Notes under the pieces: model-generated | What the model saw: the letters and a program-made list of their open reading frames with translations, nothing else | What the model was told of the DNA's origin: nothing | Databases searched by the model: none | Shown here: positions 6,473 to 14,387 of the stretch, one piece after another | Layout of the letters: the number at the start of each line of letters is the position of its first letter | Numbering within the stretch: the first letter of the stretch is position 1 | Program-made: the position numbers and the translations under genes | Source: Terrisporobacter mayombei | Lineage (GTDB): Bacteria > Bacillota > Clostridia > Peptostreptococcales > Peptostreptococcaceae | Assembly (NCBI RefSeq): GCF_014333445.1 | Contig: NZ_JACRYU010000016.1 | Span: forward strand, 1 to 64,000 | Reading direction: 5' to 3' | Length of the DNA stretch: 64,000 nt

Positions 6473-8164
6473 ATGATATATGATTTAATTGTAATTGGAG
6501 GTGGGCCTGCAGGTGTTTCAGCTGGAATATATGCAGGAAGAGCCAAGCTTAAAACTTTAATAATAGAAAAAGAGAATATAGGTGGTCAAATAAAGATTTC
6601 TCATGAAATGGTTAATTACCCAGGTATATTACACACTACAGGTTCTGATTATATGGAAATGCTTAGAAAACAAGCTATAGCCTTTAATGTTAAATTTAAA
6701 GAAGATGAAGTATTAGATTTAAGTTTAGATCAAGATATAAAAATAATAAAAACTAAAAAAGAAGAGTTACAAGCAAGATCAGTAATAATTGCTACTGGAG
6801 CATCACCAAAAAAATTAGGCTTCAAAAATGAAGATAAATTTGCAGGAAGAGGGGTAGCATATTGTGCAACTTGTGACGGAGAATTTTTCCAAGGATTAGA
6901 TGTATTTGTAATAGGTGGAGGATATTCGGCAGCAGAGGAAGCATTATTTTTAACTAAGTTTGCTAAGAAAGTAAGAGTAGTTGTAAGAAAAGATGATTTC
7001 TCTTGTGCAAAAACTATATCTGATAAAGTAAAATCTCATCCTAAAATAGAAATATTATACAATACAGAATTATTAGAAGTAGGAGGAGGAGAAGTTCTTC
7101 AATCAGCTAGATTTAAAAATAATAAAACTGAAGAAGAATTTGAGTATCATGTAAGTGCAGAAGATGGAACTTTTGGTGTGTTCGTATTTATAGGATATAA
7201 ACCTCAGACTGATCTTATTAAAGATAAAATAGAGCTAGATAAGAATGAATATATAATTACTAATGATGAGATGGAAACTAATTTACCTGGAGTATATGCA
7301 GCAGGTGATTTACGTCCAAAATCATTAAGACAAGTTGTTACAGCTGTTTCGGATGGAGCTATTGCAGCTACTAATGCAGAAAAATACGTAGATAATCAAA
7401 AGCATAGACTTGGAATAGTTGAAGAACATGAAGTTGCAGAAAAAATAGAACTAGAAGATAATGAAAAATCAAATAGAATTACAGAAGAAAAAATGGATAC
7501 TGCTGTTGATATCAAAGATACAAATAGAAAAAGTAAGCTACTGAATGATACTTTAAGAAATCAAATAAAATCTATTTTAGCTATGATGGAAAATGAAGTA
7601 ACCTTAGTATCTATTGTTGATGAAACTATGGATAAATCTGTAGAATTTATGGATTTAATATTAGATATGGCATCCTTAGGAGAAAAATTAAATGTTAAGA
7701 TTTATAAAAAATCAGAAAATCCTAATATGGAAACTAAAATAAATTCAGATAAATTACCTGTTGTTGCTTTATTAGATAAAGATGGTAATTACAGTGGTGT
7801 TAAGTTCCATGGGGTACCAGGGGGTCATGAGTTAAATTCATTTATACTAGCTATATATAATTTAGCGGGACCTGGGCAAACTATTGATGAAAGCTTATTA
7901 AAAGAAATTAAAGAGTTTGATAAAAAAACTAATATAAAAGTAGTAGTATCCTTATCTTGCACATTATGCCCTGATGTAGTTGTAGCATCACAAAGACTTG
8001 CTATGGAAAATAAAAATATAGAATCAGAGATGATAGAGTTATCATTATTTGAAGATATTAAACGTAAGTACAAAATAATGAGTGTACCTGCTATTATTAT
8101 AAATGATGAGAAAGTTCACTTTGGAGCTAAAAAAATAAATGAAATATTTGAATTAATCAAGTAA
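6473..8164 (+). CDS. AhpF-type peroxiredoxin reductase with permuted domains
   Basis: A 563-residue flavoprotein. Residues 1-310 are thioredoxin-reductase-like: FAD motif GGGPAG (9-14), redox pair C131-A-T-C134, NAD(P) motif GGGYSA and the second FAD motif AAGDLR. After a charged linker (about 312-345), residues 350-563 match the tandem thioredoxin-fold region that forms the N-terminus of E. coli AhpF, with the segments FHGVPGGHELNSFILAI and SLSC496-T-L-C499-PDVV. The order is therefore swapped relative to AhpF. It should pass electrons from NAD(P)H through FAD to C131/C134, then C496/C499, then AhpC, whose gene follows 159 bp downstream with its own operator. Confidence 0.85.
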   Translation: MIYDLIVIGGGPAGVSAGIYAGRAKLKTLIIEKENIGGQIKISHEMVNYPGILHTTGSDYMEMLRKQAIAFNVKFKEDEVLDLSLDQDIKIIKTKKEELQARSVIIATGASPKKLGFKNEDKFAGRGVAYCATCDGEFFQGLDVFVIGGGYSAAEEALFLTKFAKKVRVVVRKDDFSCAKTISDKVKSHPKIEILYNTELLEVGGGEVLQSARFKNNKTEEEFEYHVSAEDGTFGVFVFIGYKPQTDLIKDKIELDKNEYIITNDEMETNLPGVYAAGDLRPKSLRQVVTAVSDGAIAATNAEKYVDNQKHRLGIVEEHEVAEKIELEDNEKSNRITEEKMDTAVDIKDTNRKSKLLNDTLRNQIKSILAMMENEVTLVSIVDETMDKSVEFMDLILDMASLGEKLNVKIYKKSENPNMETKINSDKLPVVALLDKDGNYSGVKFHGVPGGHELNSFILAIYNLAGPGQTIDESLLKEIKEFDKKTNIKVVVSLSCTLCPDVVVASQRLAMENKNIESEMIELSLFEDIKRKYKIMSVPAIIINDEKVHFGAKKINEIFELIK

Positions 8165-8250
8165 ATTCTATTATTATAAAATTAAAAATAAAAATTTATA
8201 AAAAAATGTTTAGATAAATTTTTATTGGGAATAAATATATCAAGCATATG

Positions 8251-8273
8251 ATAATAGTAATCATTACTGTTAT
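8251..8273. promoter_or_regulatory. PerR-box-like palindrome before ahpC
   Basis: It has the same 23-nt layout as the box at 6204-6226, with a single G for A in the right arm (ATAGTAA-TCA-TTACTGT). It ends 49 nt before the ahpC start codon. Confidence 0.7.
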
Positions 8274-8322
8274 TAATATAAATTTAATAATAAAATTTTA
8301 AATAAAAAGGAGAAAAATAAAA

Positions 8323-8886
8323 ATGTCATTAATAAATAAAAAAGTATCAGAATTTAAAGTTCAATCATATCAAAATGGAGATTTTAAAGAGGTAACTCTT
8401 GAAGATGTAAAAGGACACTGGTCAGTATTCGTATTTTATCCAGCAGACTTTACATTTGTTTGTCCAACTGAATTAGGGGATTTAGCAGATAACTATGAAA
8501 AATTCAAAGAAATAGGTTGTGAAGTTTATTCAGTATCAACTGATAGTCACTTCGTACACAAAGCATGGGCTGATGCATCAGAAACAATAGGAAAAATACA
8601 ATATCCAATGTTAGCTGATCCAACTGGAAAATTAACTAGAGATTTCGATGTTATGATAGAAGAAGATGGAATGGCTTTAAGAGGAACTTTTATAATAAAT
8701 CCAGATGGAGAAATAAAAGCTTACGAAGTTCATGATCTAGGAATAGGAAGAAATGCAGAAGAATTATTAAGAAAAGTTCAAGCGGCACAATTCGTAGCAG
8801 AACATGGAGATCAAGTTTGCCCAGCTAAATGGACACCAGGAGCTGAAACTTTATCACCAAGCTTAGATTTAGTAGGTAAGTTATAA
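8323..8886 (+). CDS. ahpC: Peroxiredoxin AhpC
   Basis: A 187-residue typical two-cysteine peroxiredoxin. The peroxidatic cysteine is C47 in FTFVCPTEL, and the resolving cysteine is C166 in QVCPAKW near the C-terminus. Length and motifs match bacterial AhpC throughout. It reduces hydrogen peroxide and organic peroxides in the cytoplasm and is recycled by the AhpF-type enzyme encoded upstream. The ATG follows AAGGAG (8309-8314). Codon use looks like that of a highly expressed gene. A strong terminator follows at 8925-8971. Confidence 0.95.
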   Translation: MSLINKKVSEFKVQSYQNGDFKEVTLEDVKGHWSVFVFYPADFTFVCPTELGDLADNYEKFKEIGCEVYSVSTDSHFVHKAWADASETIGKIQYPMLADPTGKLTRDFDVMIEEDGMALRGTFIINPDGEIKAYEVHDLGIGRNAEELLRKVQAAQFVAEHGDQVCPAKWTPGAETLSPSLDLVGKL

Positions 8887-8924
8887 GATTTGTAATTAAA
8901 TATTACTCATTATAAAAATGCTTA

Positions 8925-8971
8925 AAAAGGTTGTAACTAGGTTTAATAGAAAACCTAGTTACAATCTTTTT
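8925..8971. terminator. Strong bidirectional terminator
   Basis: A long stem (arms 8925-8944 and 8951-8971, with AACTAGGTTT pairing AAACCTAGTT) has A- and T-runs outside. It serves ahpC and the minus-strand gene ending at 8992. Confidence 0.85.
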
Positions 8972-8991
8972 ATTATTAAGAAAAGTAAACT

Positions 8992-9384
8992 TTAATTACT
9001 TTCATCTCTATTAGTTGAAGATTTTTTTACCTTTTTAACTTTCTTAACCTTCTTTTTAGGTGTAGTTGCTACTTCTTGATTTTGAGATTTATTTACATTC
9101 TTAGCTTTTTTTGCGTTTTTCTTAATTTTATCTTGAACTTCTGCATCTGTTATTTTGTTCATGATGTCGTCTAATTTTTTTTGTTGAGCTGGCTCTAGAA
9201 ATGTTTTAAATTTAGACACAACTTCTTCTTTGCCTTTTAGATTTTTACCTATTTTAACAAGTTCATCTATAAGCTCATCTTCTGACTTACCTTTATAGCT
9301 ATTAGCTATCTTTTCCACTTTATTTTTATCTATATTTTTATCTTTTGCAAACTTTTCAAGGGTTTTTGGATCTACTTTTTTCAT
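8992..9384 (-). CDS. Lysine-rich helical protein of unknown function
   Basis: I do not recognise this 130-residue protein. Residues 1-90 are predicted helical and charged, with two amphipathic stretches (LEKFAKDKNIDKNKVEKIANSY and KFKTFLEPAQQKKLDDIMNKI). Residues 95-130 are a disordered basic tail with the repeat KKVKKVKKVKK. No membrane segment or signal is visible. The ATG follows AAAGGAG. A similar basic motif (KVRKIKKVKKK) occurs in the unknown protein at 10577-11500. Nucleic-acid or polyanion binding is possible from the charge alone. Confidence 0.6.
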   Translation of the reverse strand: MKKVDPKTLEKFAKDKNIDKNKVEKIANSYKGKSEDELIDELVKIGKNLKGKEEVVSKFKTFLEPAQQKKLDDIMNKITDAEVQDKIKKNAKKAKNVNKSQNQEVATTPKKKVKKVKKVKKSSTNRDESN

Positions 9385-9673
9385 AACAAAACTCCTTTCA
9401 ATTAAATTGCTATTTTAAAATCTCAATATAATCTATTCTTTAATATATGCATTTACTATCTAATAGTGTTAATAAGTACTTGTTTTTTTAGATAATAAAA
9501 TACCTATTATAAGTATATTATTAAAAATAAAATATATTAAAGAGTAAGAAGTAATTTAGATATTATATATAAAGCAAGTAAAGTATAAATTTGAAGATAA
9601 AAAATAAAAACTTTATTACAATTAAAGAAGAACCGCGATAAACAGCAGTCTTTAGATAAAAAGTATGCTAAAT

Positions 9674-10219
9674 TTAGTTGGCTAGCTTAAGTAAAGATGA
9701 TACTCTCTTTGATACTGTACTTCCAACTATATAAGCTAATACTATTTTCATTAAATCTAATACTATAAAAGGAACAACACAGTAAATAATGCTTTGGTAA
9801 ATTGTATTTCCTGTTATAGTAGCGAACATCAAAGTACCTGTTGTATAATCTAAAATTAGTCCTAATAGCATTCCTATAATAACAATAAATGGAGAAGATG
9901 ATTTTTCTCTTATGTATCCTATTATGAATGCCATTATTGGAAGTCCCAGAAGATATCCACCTGTTGGTCCAAACAATACAGCAACTCCACCTGAAAAATT
10001 AGCAAATACAGGAATACCAATAGATCCTATTAATAAATATATTAGAATTGAGATAAATCCACATTTAGAACCTAAAATTAAACCTGTTATTGAAACTGCA
10101 AATATTTGTAGTGTAAGTGGTACAGTTGTAATTGGTAGTGGTATAGATACTTGAGCTAATATTGAAGTCAAGGCTGCAAATATTGAACAGAAGATAAGCT
10201 CTTTAGTTTTTAATTTCAT
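9674..10219 (-). CDS. bioY: Biotin transporter substrate-binding component BioY
   Basis: A 181-residue membrane protein with about six hydrophobic segments. The signature GGVAVLFGPTGGYLLGLPIMAFIIGY and the N-terminal PLPITTVPLTLQIFAV are characteristic of BioY, the S-component of ECF-type vitamin importers. It captures biotin at the membrane and works with a shared EcfAAT module encoded elsewhere. A BirA operator directly upstream indicates repression when biotin is plentiful. It is a single-gene unit; no biotin synthesis genes are nearby. Confidence 0.93.
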   Translation of the reverse strand: MKLKTKELIFCSIFAALTSILAQVSIPLPITTVPLTLQIFAVSITGLILGSKCGFISILIYLLIGSIGIPVFANFSGGVAVLFGPTGGYLLGLPIMAFIIGYIREKSSSPFIVIIGMLLGLILDYTTGTLMFATITGNTIYQSIIYCVVPFIVLDLMKIVLAYIVGSTVSKRVSSLLKLAN

Positions 10220-10256
10220 AATAATCCCTCCTAGATATTCATAATTACTTAGATTT

Positions 10257-10286
10257 AGGTTAACCTTATTTTTTTTGGGGTTAACT
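10257..10286 (-). promoter_or_regulatory. BirA (biotin repressor) operator
   Basis: TTAACC (10260-10265) and GGTTAA (10279-10284) form an inverted repeat with a 13-bp spacer, the layout I recall for Firmicute BirA operators. It starts 38 nt before the bioY start codon, overlapping the expected promoter. Confidence 0.85.
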
Positions 10287-10576
10287 TGATTATATATGAA
10301 AATATAAAAGTTGCAAGGTGTTTTGGAAAAATATTCATTTAGAAATTAGTAGATCTTAAAATTAGCCTTTTTTATAAAATTACTTGTTTCGATAATATAT
10401 AGAGAATTTACTTCATAGAATTTATATATAGAAATAATTTGAAATGTAGTGAGTAAATTACTTTATATAAATGATTACAAAAATTATATATGTATTGGTG
10501 TATTAAAAATGTAACATATATAGTTTAAGGTTCATATTTTATTAAGAAGGAGTAGTTATATTAAGGGGTGACTTGT

Positions 10577-11500
10577 GTGAACAATTTACTGTTAATACTT
10601 GCAATGATGGTATTGAGTAATGGCAGTATACCATTACTTGATAATAAAAATAAATCAAGTAGGCCTGCAGAAAGCTCGGAAAGAGGAGAAACTGTAGAAA
10701 CCAGTAGTAAAAGTAGCCAAGGCAATAGGAGTGGCCAAAAAGTTCGTAAAATAAAAAAAGTAAAGAAGAAAACAAAGAGCAAAGTATCTAGTAAGGGTAT
10801 CTTAAATTTTGATATGACCGATGTAAATAAAGGGATTAAGTTATTAGATTTGAGCGAAGATGATCTAGATAGAGGAATGGAAATTATAACACGAACTAAG
10901 AAATACATGAATAAAGAAGAAAGAAATGTATTAATTAAACTAGAGAGTGTTCTTGATTTAGTTAAAGGGATAAAAAAATTAAATGATATAAACATATTGA
11001 GCGAAGAAGATGAAAGTGAATTCTTTAGAAGTATGGATGATGAAGATAAGAAAAATATGATGATAAAGGAAATTTTAGAAGTATTTCCAGAAAAGAAAAA
11101 GCAATCTGTTGAAAAAGCGCTTGAAATGAAAAAGATGATAGACTTATTTGCAGAGCTATTTTTACCTGATGGAGAAGAAGGTGGAGGATTTAGCTTAAGT
11201 TCTCTAGCTGATATAAGTAATCTTGGAAGTGTTAGCAACTTAAAATTGTTGGGAAGTCTTTTGAGAAGTTTAGATGGCGAAGAGTATGAAGATGATGAAG
11301 ATAAAGAGTATGAATATGTAGAAGTAGATGATGATGATATAGAAAACATAGAAGAAGTAGAAGATGATATACAATCTTATAATGAATACTTAGAAGAAAG
11401 TATGCCTGTTTCAAATGAAACTTTGAATAACAAAAAAACTAAAAGAACTAGAACAAGAAGAACTAAAACTAGAAAGAAAAAAAATTCAACTAGTAAGTAA
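10577..11500 (+). CDS. Charge-segregated protein of unknown function
   Basis: I do not recognise this protein. I start it at GTG 10577 (308 codons including the stop) because AAGGGGTG (10563-10570) is well spaced for it; the GTG at 10568 would overlap that site. Residues 1-20 are hydrophobic (NNLLLILAMMVL). A serine-rich basic segment with KVRKIKKVKKKTKSK follows, then a helical middle (about 75-215), a strongly acidic run (EDDEDKEYEYVEVDDDD) and a final Arg/Lys/Thr tail. Alternating acidic and basic tails suggest assembly or polyanion binding. Proximity to the exosporium cluster makes a spore role conceivable, but nothing in it proves this. Confidence 0.6.
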   Translation: MNNLLLILAMMVLSNGSIPLLDNKNKSSRPAESSERGETVETSSKSSQGNRSGQKVRKIKKVKKKTKSKVSSKGILNFDMTDVNKGIKLLDLSEDDLDRGMEIITRTKKYMNKEERNVLIKLESVLDLVKGIKKLNDINILSEEDESEFFRSMDDEDKKNMMIKEILEVFPEKKKQSVEKALEMKKMIDLFAELFLPDGEEGGGFSLSSLADISNLGSVSNLKLLGSLLRSLDGEEYEDDEDKEYEYVEVDDDDIENIEEVEDDIQSYNEYLEESMPVSNETLNNKKTKRTRTRRTKTRKKKNSTSK

Positions 11501-11527
11501 TAATACTTTATAAAAGTATTATTACTT
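11495..11527 (+). terminator. Hairpin at the end of the 10577-11500 gene
   Basis: AAGTAATAATACTT (11495-11508) and AAGTATTATTACTT (11514-11527) form a 14-bp stem overlapping the stop codon. There is no U-run after it, so it may stabilise the mRNA end rather than terminate. Confidence 0.4.
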
Positions 11528-11640
11528 ACATAAGTTTAATTGTTATAAATTGTAAAATTAGTTTAAAATTAAGAATTTTTACAGAATAAACTACTTTAAT
11601 TATTTTTACTTTTGTATTATAATAAGAATATAAATTTTAA

Positions 11641-11860
11641 AGAAATATAAATCCTGAGGCATGCGAGTGGTAACCTTTAAATTCAACCGACATGCATTAT
11701 ACGGGAGATCGGGTCTCATGAGACTAGAATACTTCTATATTTATATAGAGAAATTTGAAATTATGGGCAGGTCACCCACCTGGGAGATTCTCGGGTATGA
11801 ATTTATAGGACCTACGGTGCTTTGGGAATAAAAAATGTTGCTTAACAGCAACATTTTTTT
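11641..11860 (+). ncRNA. ssrS: Probable 6S RNA
   Basis: This roughly 190-nt non-coding stretch has unusually high G+C for the window. The 5' segment TCCTGAGGCAT (about 11652-11662) pairs along its length, with G-U pairs, with GTGCTTTGGGA near the 3' end (11817-11827), forming the closing stem. The middle is a long imperfect helix with an open bubble, as in 6S RNAs that bind the RNA polymerase holoenzyme. Promoter-like elements precede it: TTTACT (11605-11610) with TATAAA (11629-11634), or a TATAAT at 11618-11623. A terminator ends it at 11830-11860. The family call rests on layout and remembered sequence, not a covariance search. Confidence 0.7.
11830..11860. terminator. Terminator of the 6S-like RNA
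   Basis: AAAAAATGTTGCT and AGCAACATTTTTT form a stem with a short TAAC loop and a following T-run. It also lies just past the stop codon of the minus-strand gene, so it can act in both directions. Confidence 0.85.
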
Positions 11861-11862
11861 TA

Positions 11863-12879
11863 TTAAATACCTAGAATACCAACATCATTTATTGTGGAGA
11901 AAACTTCATTCACATTATAAGATAAATCACCTTTGTAATTAGAGTAGAAGGAACATCTACTAAATTTCTCCTCTATAGAATCGTTATCTAAATGAGGCTC
12001 ATCCCAACTTTTACCTAAGTTTTCTGATGAAGATGTAAAAAGTTTATTAAAGTCTACCCAAGAAATAAGTAATTTATTTTCATTTTTTACTATAGAAGGG
12101 TACATGCAAGTGGAAGGTTTGCTTAAATAAGATGAGTTATTTAATTCAAATTTATTATCGTTTAAGTAACCATTTATATATTTTACTGAGTAACCATTTT
12201 TAATATTTTCACAAAATGATAGATGATAAAAATTAATACTATCTCTAATTCCAGATAAATATATTTTATTTTCTCCAGAGTTTGTGATTTGTATAGGAGT
12301 ACTCCAAGTAAAAGTACCTAAATTAAACCTTGAAGCAAAAATTTCTTCACAACCATTTACCAAATTAAAATAAAATATAGTAGGAACAGATTTATTCCAT
12401 AAAATAATATAATCATTTAAAACTAAATGATTAACAAAGTCGATCTTATTTTCTACCCAATAATCATTTTCTTTATAATGATGAAATAAAACGCAAGTAT
12501 TTGAAGAATTATTATTAAATGCATAATAAAAAACATGAGTATTATCATTTATGTATTGTATATGAGGAAAAACTAACCCAAATTTTTTATAGTTATAAGT
12601 TATACACTCTTTTTGAGTGAACACAGTTGAACCATTCTTGCATTCTAGAATTTGTAAATATTTATCTGAATAAATACAGTAGATATTGTCTTTTTTATCA
12701 AGGGTAAAAGAGTACTTTGTAAAATCTAAGTTTTTATCATTTACGAGTCTATCCCTATTTATAATGCGATTATTAGAATCATAGTAATTATAATAAAGTC
12801 CATCTTTATCAAGATAAATATATAACATATCTTTATTACTTCTTCTCAATATAGAGCAACACTCATTTATAAAACTCAT
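11863..12879 (-). CDS. Beta-propeller-like protein beside cdeC
   Basis: This gene has 338 residues from the ATG at 12879, which follows a perfect AAGGAGGTTC (complement of 12883-12892); the longer frame to 12960 is not needed. I do not recognise a named family. The protein is rich in short beta repeats of aromatic residues, and SSSENLGKSWDEP near the C-terminus looks like an Asp-box (SxDxGxxW) of BNR/sialidase-type propellers. No signal peptide is visible. The gene at 14388-15050 has a similar texture and start (short strands, DNxIH/DNIYCIY patterns). Together they flank the exosporium gene cdeC, so a spore-surface or sporulation role is plausible. Confidence 0.65.
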   Translation of the reverse strand: MSFINECCSILRRSNKDMLYIYLDKDGLYYNYYDSNNRIINRDRLVNDKNLDFTKYSFTLDKKDNIYCIYSDKYLQILECKNGSTVFTQKECITYNYKKFGLVFPHIQYINDNTHVFYYAFNNNSSNTCVLFHHYKENDYWVENKIDFVNHLVLNDYIILWNKSVPTIFYFNLVNGCEEIFASRFNLGTFTWSTPIQITNSGENKIYLSGIRDSINFYHLSFCENIKNGYSVKYINGYLNDNKFELNNSSYLSKPSTCMYPSIVKNENKLLISWVDFNKLFTSSSENLGKSWDEPHLDNDSIEEKFSRCSFYSNYKGDLSYNVNEVFSTINDVGILGI

Positions 12880-12969
12880 TTTGAACCTCCTTAAAATTAT
12901 CCATATTATAATATATTTACAAAAAAAAATTATATTCTGCTTTTTCGTATATATATTCATTGTTAAGTA

Positions 12970-12996
12970 ACACTTAAACTGGAAATTGCATAATAT
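12970..12996 (+). promoter_or_regulatory. Possible sigma-K promoter of cdeC
   Basis: ACAC (12970-12973) and CATAATAT (12989-12996) are 15 bp apart, close to the mother-cell sigma-K pattern (AC near -35, CATA-type -10). A small hairpin, GGCTT-AAAA-AAGCC (13003-13016), follows in the leader. The assignment is a pattern match supported by the role of CdeC late in sporulation. Confidence 0.45.
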
Positions 12997-13055
12997 TAAT
13001 TAGGCTTAAAAAAGCCAGGACATTTAATTAATATCACTTATAGGAGGGTAACAAT

Positions 13056-14249
13056 ATGCAAGATTTAAAAAAGAATAGAAGAAAAATGTATAATAAACAA
13101 ATGTCTACAGTAAGTAATGACGTTAATGAAGAGTCAGCTGTAGAAATAGATGATTTAGAAAGAGGACACAAGTTTAATAAAAAAGATGACTGTGGATGCC
13201 AAGATAAACATGATAAATGTCATGATAAATGTCATGATGAAAAAGATGATTTTGAATGTGAATGCCACTGTGAATGTAAAAAAGTTGAAGAAAAATGTGA
13301 ACCATGTCAAGTTGTATCTGATGTATGTGTTCCAAATCCTTGTAGAGAAGAATGTTGTAATGGAATATCTCCAACTTTTACAACAAGAAATGCTCGCCCA
13401 GTAGCTATAGAAGCAAATAGAATATTTGACTCTATACAATTTAGAGTATTTAAAGATGCTACTGCAGAAAATGGAGAACCTTTATTCTTTGACTTTGAAG
13501 TAATAGACGTAAGAGGAAATCTTCCAAATAGAGGTACAGCAAGAGTTACAGTAGACGAAGTGTGTATGAATTTCTCAGCAATTGAAATAATTCCAGGGGA
13601 TGTAACTGTAGATGACTTTGTAGTAACTCCAGTTGAAAATAATTCACCTTGTGATACTGTATTTGAATCTATAGTATGTCCAGTTAGAAATGCTAGATGT
13701 TGTGCACAAAATAGAGGACAAAATGTATTATTTAGAGAAAGAGGATTAACTGCAAGAATAGAAGATTTAGTTCTAGAAATAAAAGCACATTGTGGATGTA
13801 CTAAAATAGTAGCTCTTGCATTCCCAGCTGTAAGAAGAATGAAAAAATTATGTAGAGTTGAATTTGTTGAATTTAGATTTAATACACTAGCTTCTAATCT
13901 ATGTGTTCCATCTAGTGGTAGATCTTTCACATTGAGACAAGACTTTAGAACTAATTTATCAGTTGATTGTATATCTAATGCATTTGTTTCTGCAGATGAT
14001 TGCTTTGACCATGACCATGATCATGACTGTGACTGTGATTGTTTCTGTGATCGTGACTGTGATCGTGATTTTGATTTTGATTGTGTTGAATTTACAGTAC
14101 CAAGTGGAATAGACGTAATACTATGTATTGAAGAAACAGTTAGCGCTTTAATAGGAGATCAATTAGTAGTTCTAGCTGAAACTAACTTTGAGCCAAGGGT
14201 AGTTGATACTTTTGCAAATGTTTGTAGATTCCCAGGTTGTGGCGAATAA
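13056..14249 (+). CDS. cdeC: Cysteine-rich exosporium morphogenetic protein CdeC
   Basis: A 397-residue protein with about 34 cysteines. It aligns along its length with Clostridioides difficile CdeC as I remember it: N-terminal KKNRRKMYNKQMST, a Cys/His-rich domain (about 45-108), then EANRIFDSIQFRVFKDAT, RGLTARIEDLVLE, CGCTKIVALAFPAVR, LRQDFRTNLSVDCI and a C-terminal ILCIEETVSALI. CdeC is needed to build the exosporium layer and can self-assemble by disulphide bonding. A clear difference is an Asp/His/Cys/Arg alternating tract at about residues 321-347. The ATG follows AGGAGGG (13041-13047). Confidence 0.92.
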   Translation: MQDLKKNRRKMYNKQMSTVSNDVNEESAVEIDDLERGHKFNKKDDCGCQDKHDKCHDKCHDEKDDFECECHCECKKVEEKCEPCQVVSDVCVPNPCREECCNGISPTFTTRNARPVAIEANRIFDSIQFRVFKDATAENGEPLFFDFEVIDVRGNLPNRGTARVTVDEVCMNFSAIEIIPGDVTVDDFVVTPVENNSPCDTVFESIVCPVRNARCCAQNRGQNVLFRERGLTARIEDLVLEIKAHCGCTKIVALAFPAVRRMKKLCRVEFVEFRFNTLASNLCVPSSGRSFTLRQDFRTNLSVDCISNAFVSADDCFDHDHDHDCDCDCFCDRDCDRDFDFDCVEFTVPSGIDVILCIEETVSALIGDQLVVLAETNFEPRVVDTFANVCRFPGCGE

Positions 14250-14344
14250 TTTAACAAAATAATTAATTAAGTTATTCAATAAATTTATTTATAATAAGTA
14301 CTTTAACAAATGATTATTAGCTAAATACCATTACTCTACTAATA

Positions 14345-14369
14345 GGGTGTATCAAAATTTGATACACCC
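14345..14369. terminator. Bidirectional terminator
   Basis: GGGTGTATCAAA (14345-14356) and TTTGATACACCC (14358-14369) form a perfect palindrome with T-rich flanks. It separates cdeC from the convergent minus-strand pair. Confidence 0.8.
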
Positions 14370-14387
14370 TTATTATTTAAATAATAA

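Noticed and set aside
10561-11349. 262-codon minus-strand frame rich in Ser and Leu
   Set aside because: It is the complement of a Glu/Asp/Lys-rich gene, which produces long Ser/Phe/Leu antisense frames by composition. No ribosome site.
11641-11830. T-box, SAM, lysine or cyclic-di-GMP riboswitch instead of 6S RNA
   Set aside because: None of the key motifs (for example GGGTGGNACCGCG of T-boxes) is present, and the transcript ends in a terminator with the next gene on the opposite strand, so it controls no downstream gene.
11863-12960. Longer 365-codon version of the propeller-like gene
   Set aside because: The extra 27 N-terminal codons include the perfect ribosome site for the ATG at 12879 and read as AT-rich noise.
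13307-13930. 207-codon minus-strand frame inside cdeC
   Set aside because: The plus-strand product matches CdeC throughout, so the opposite frame is a shadow.
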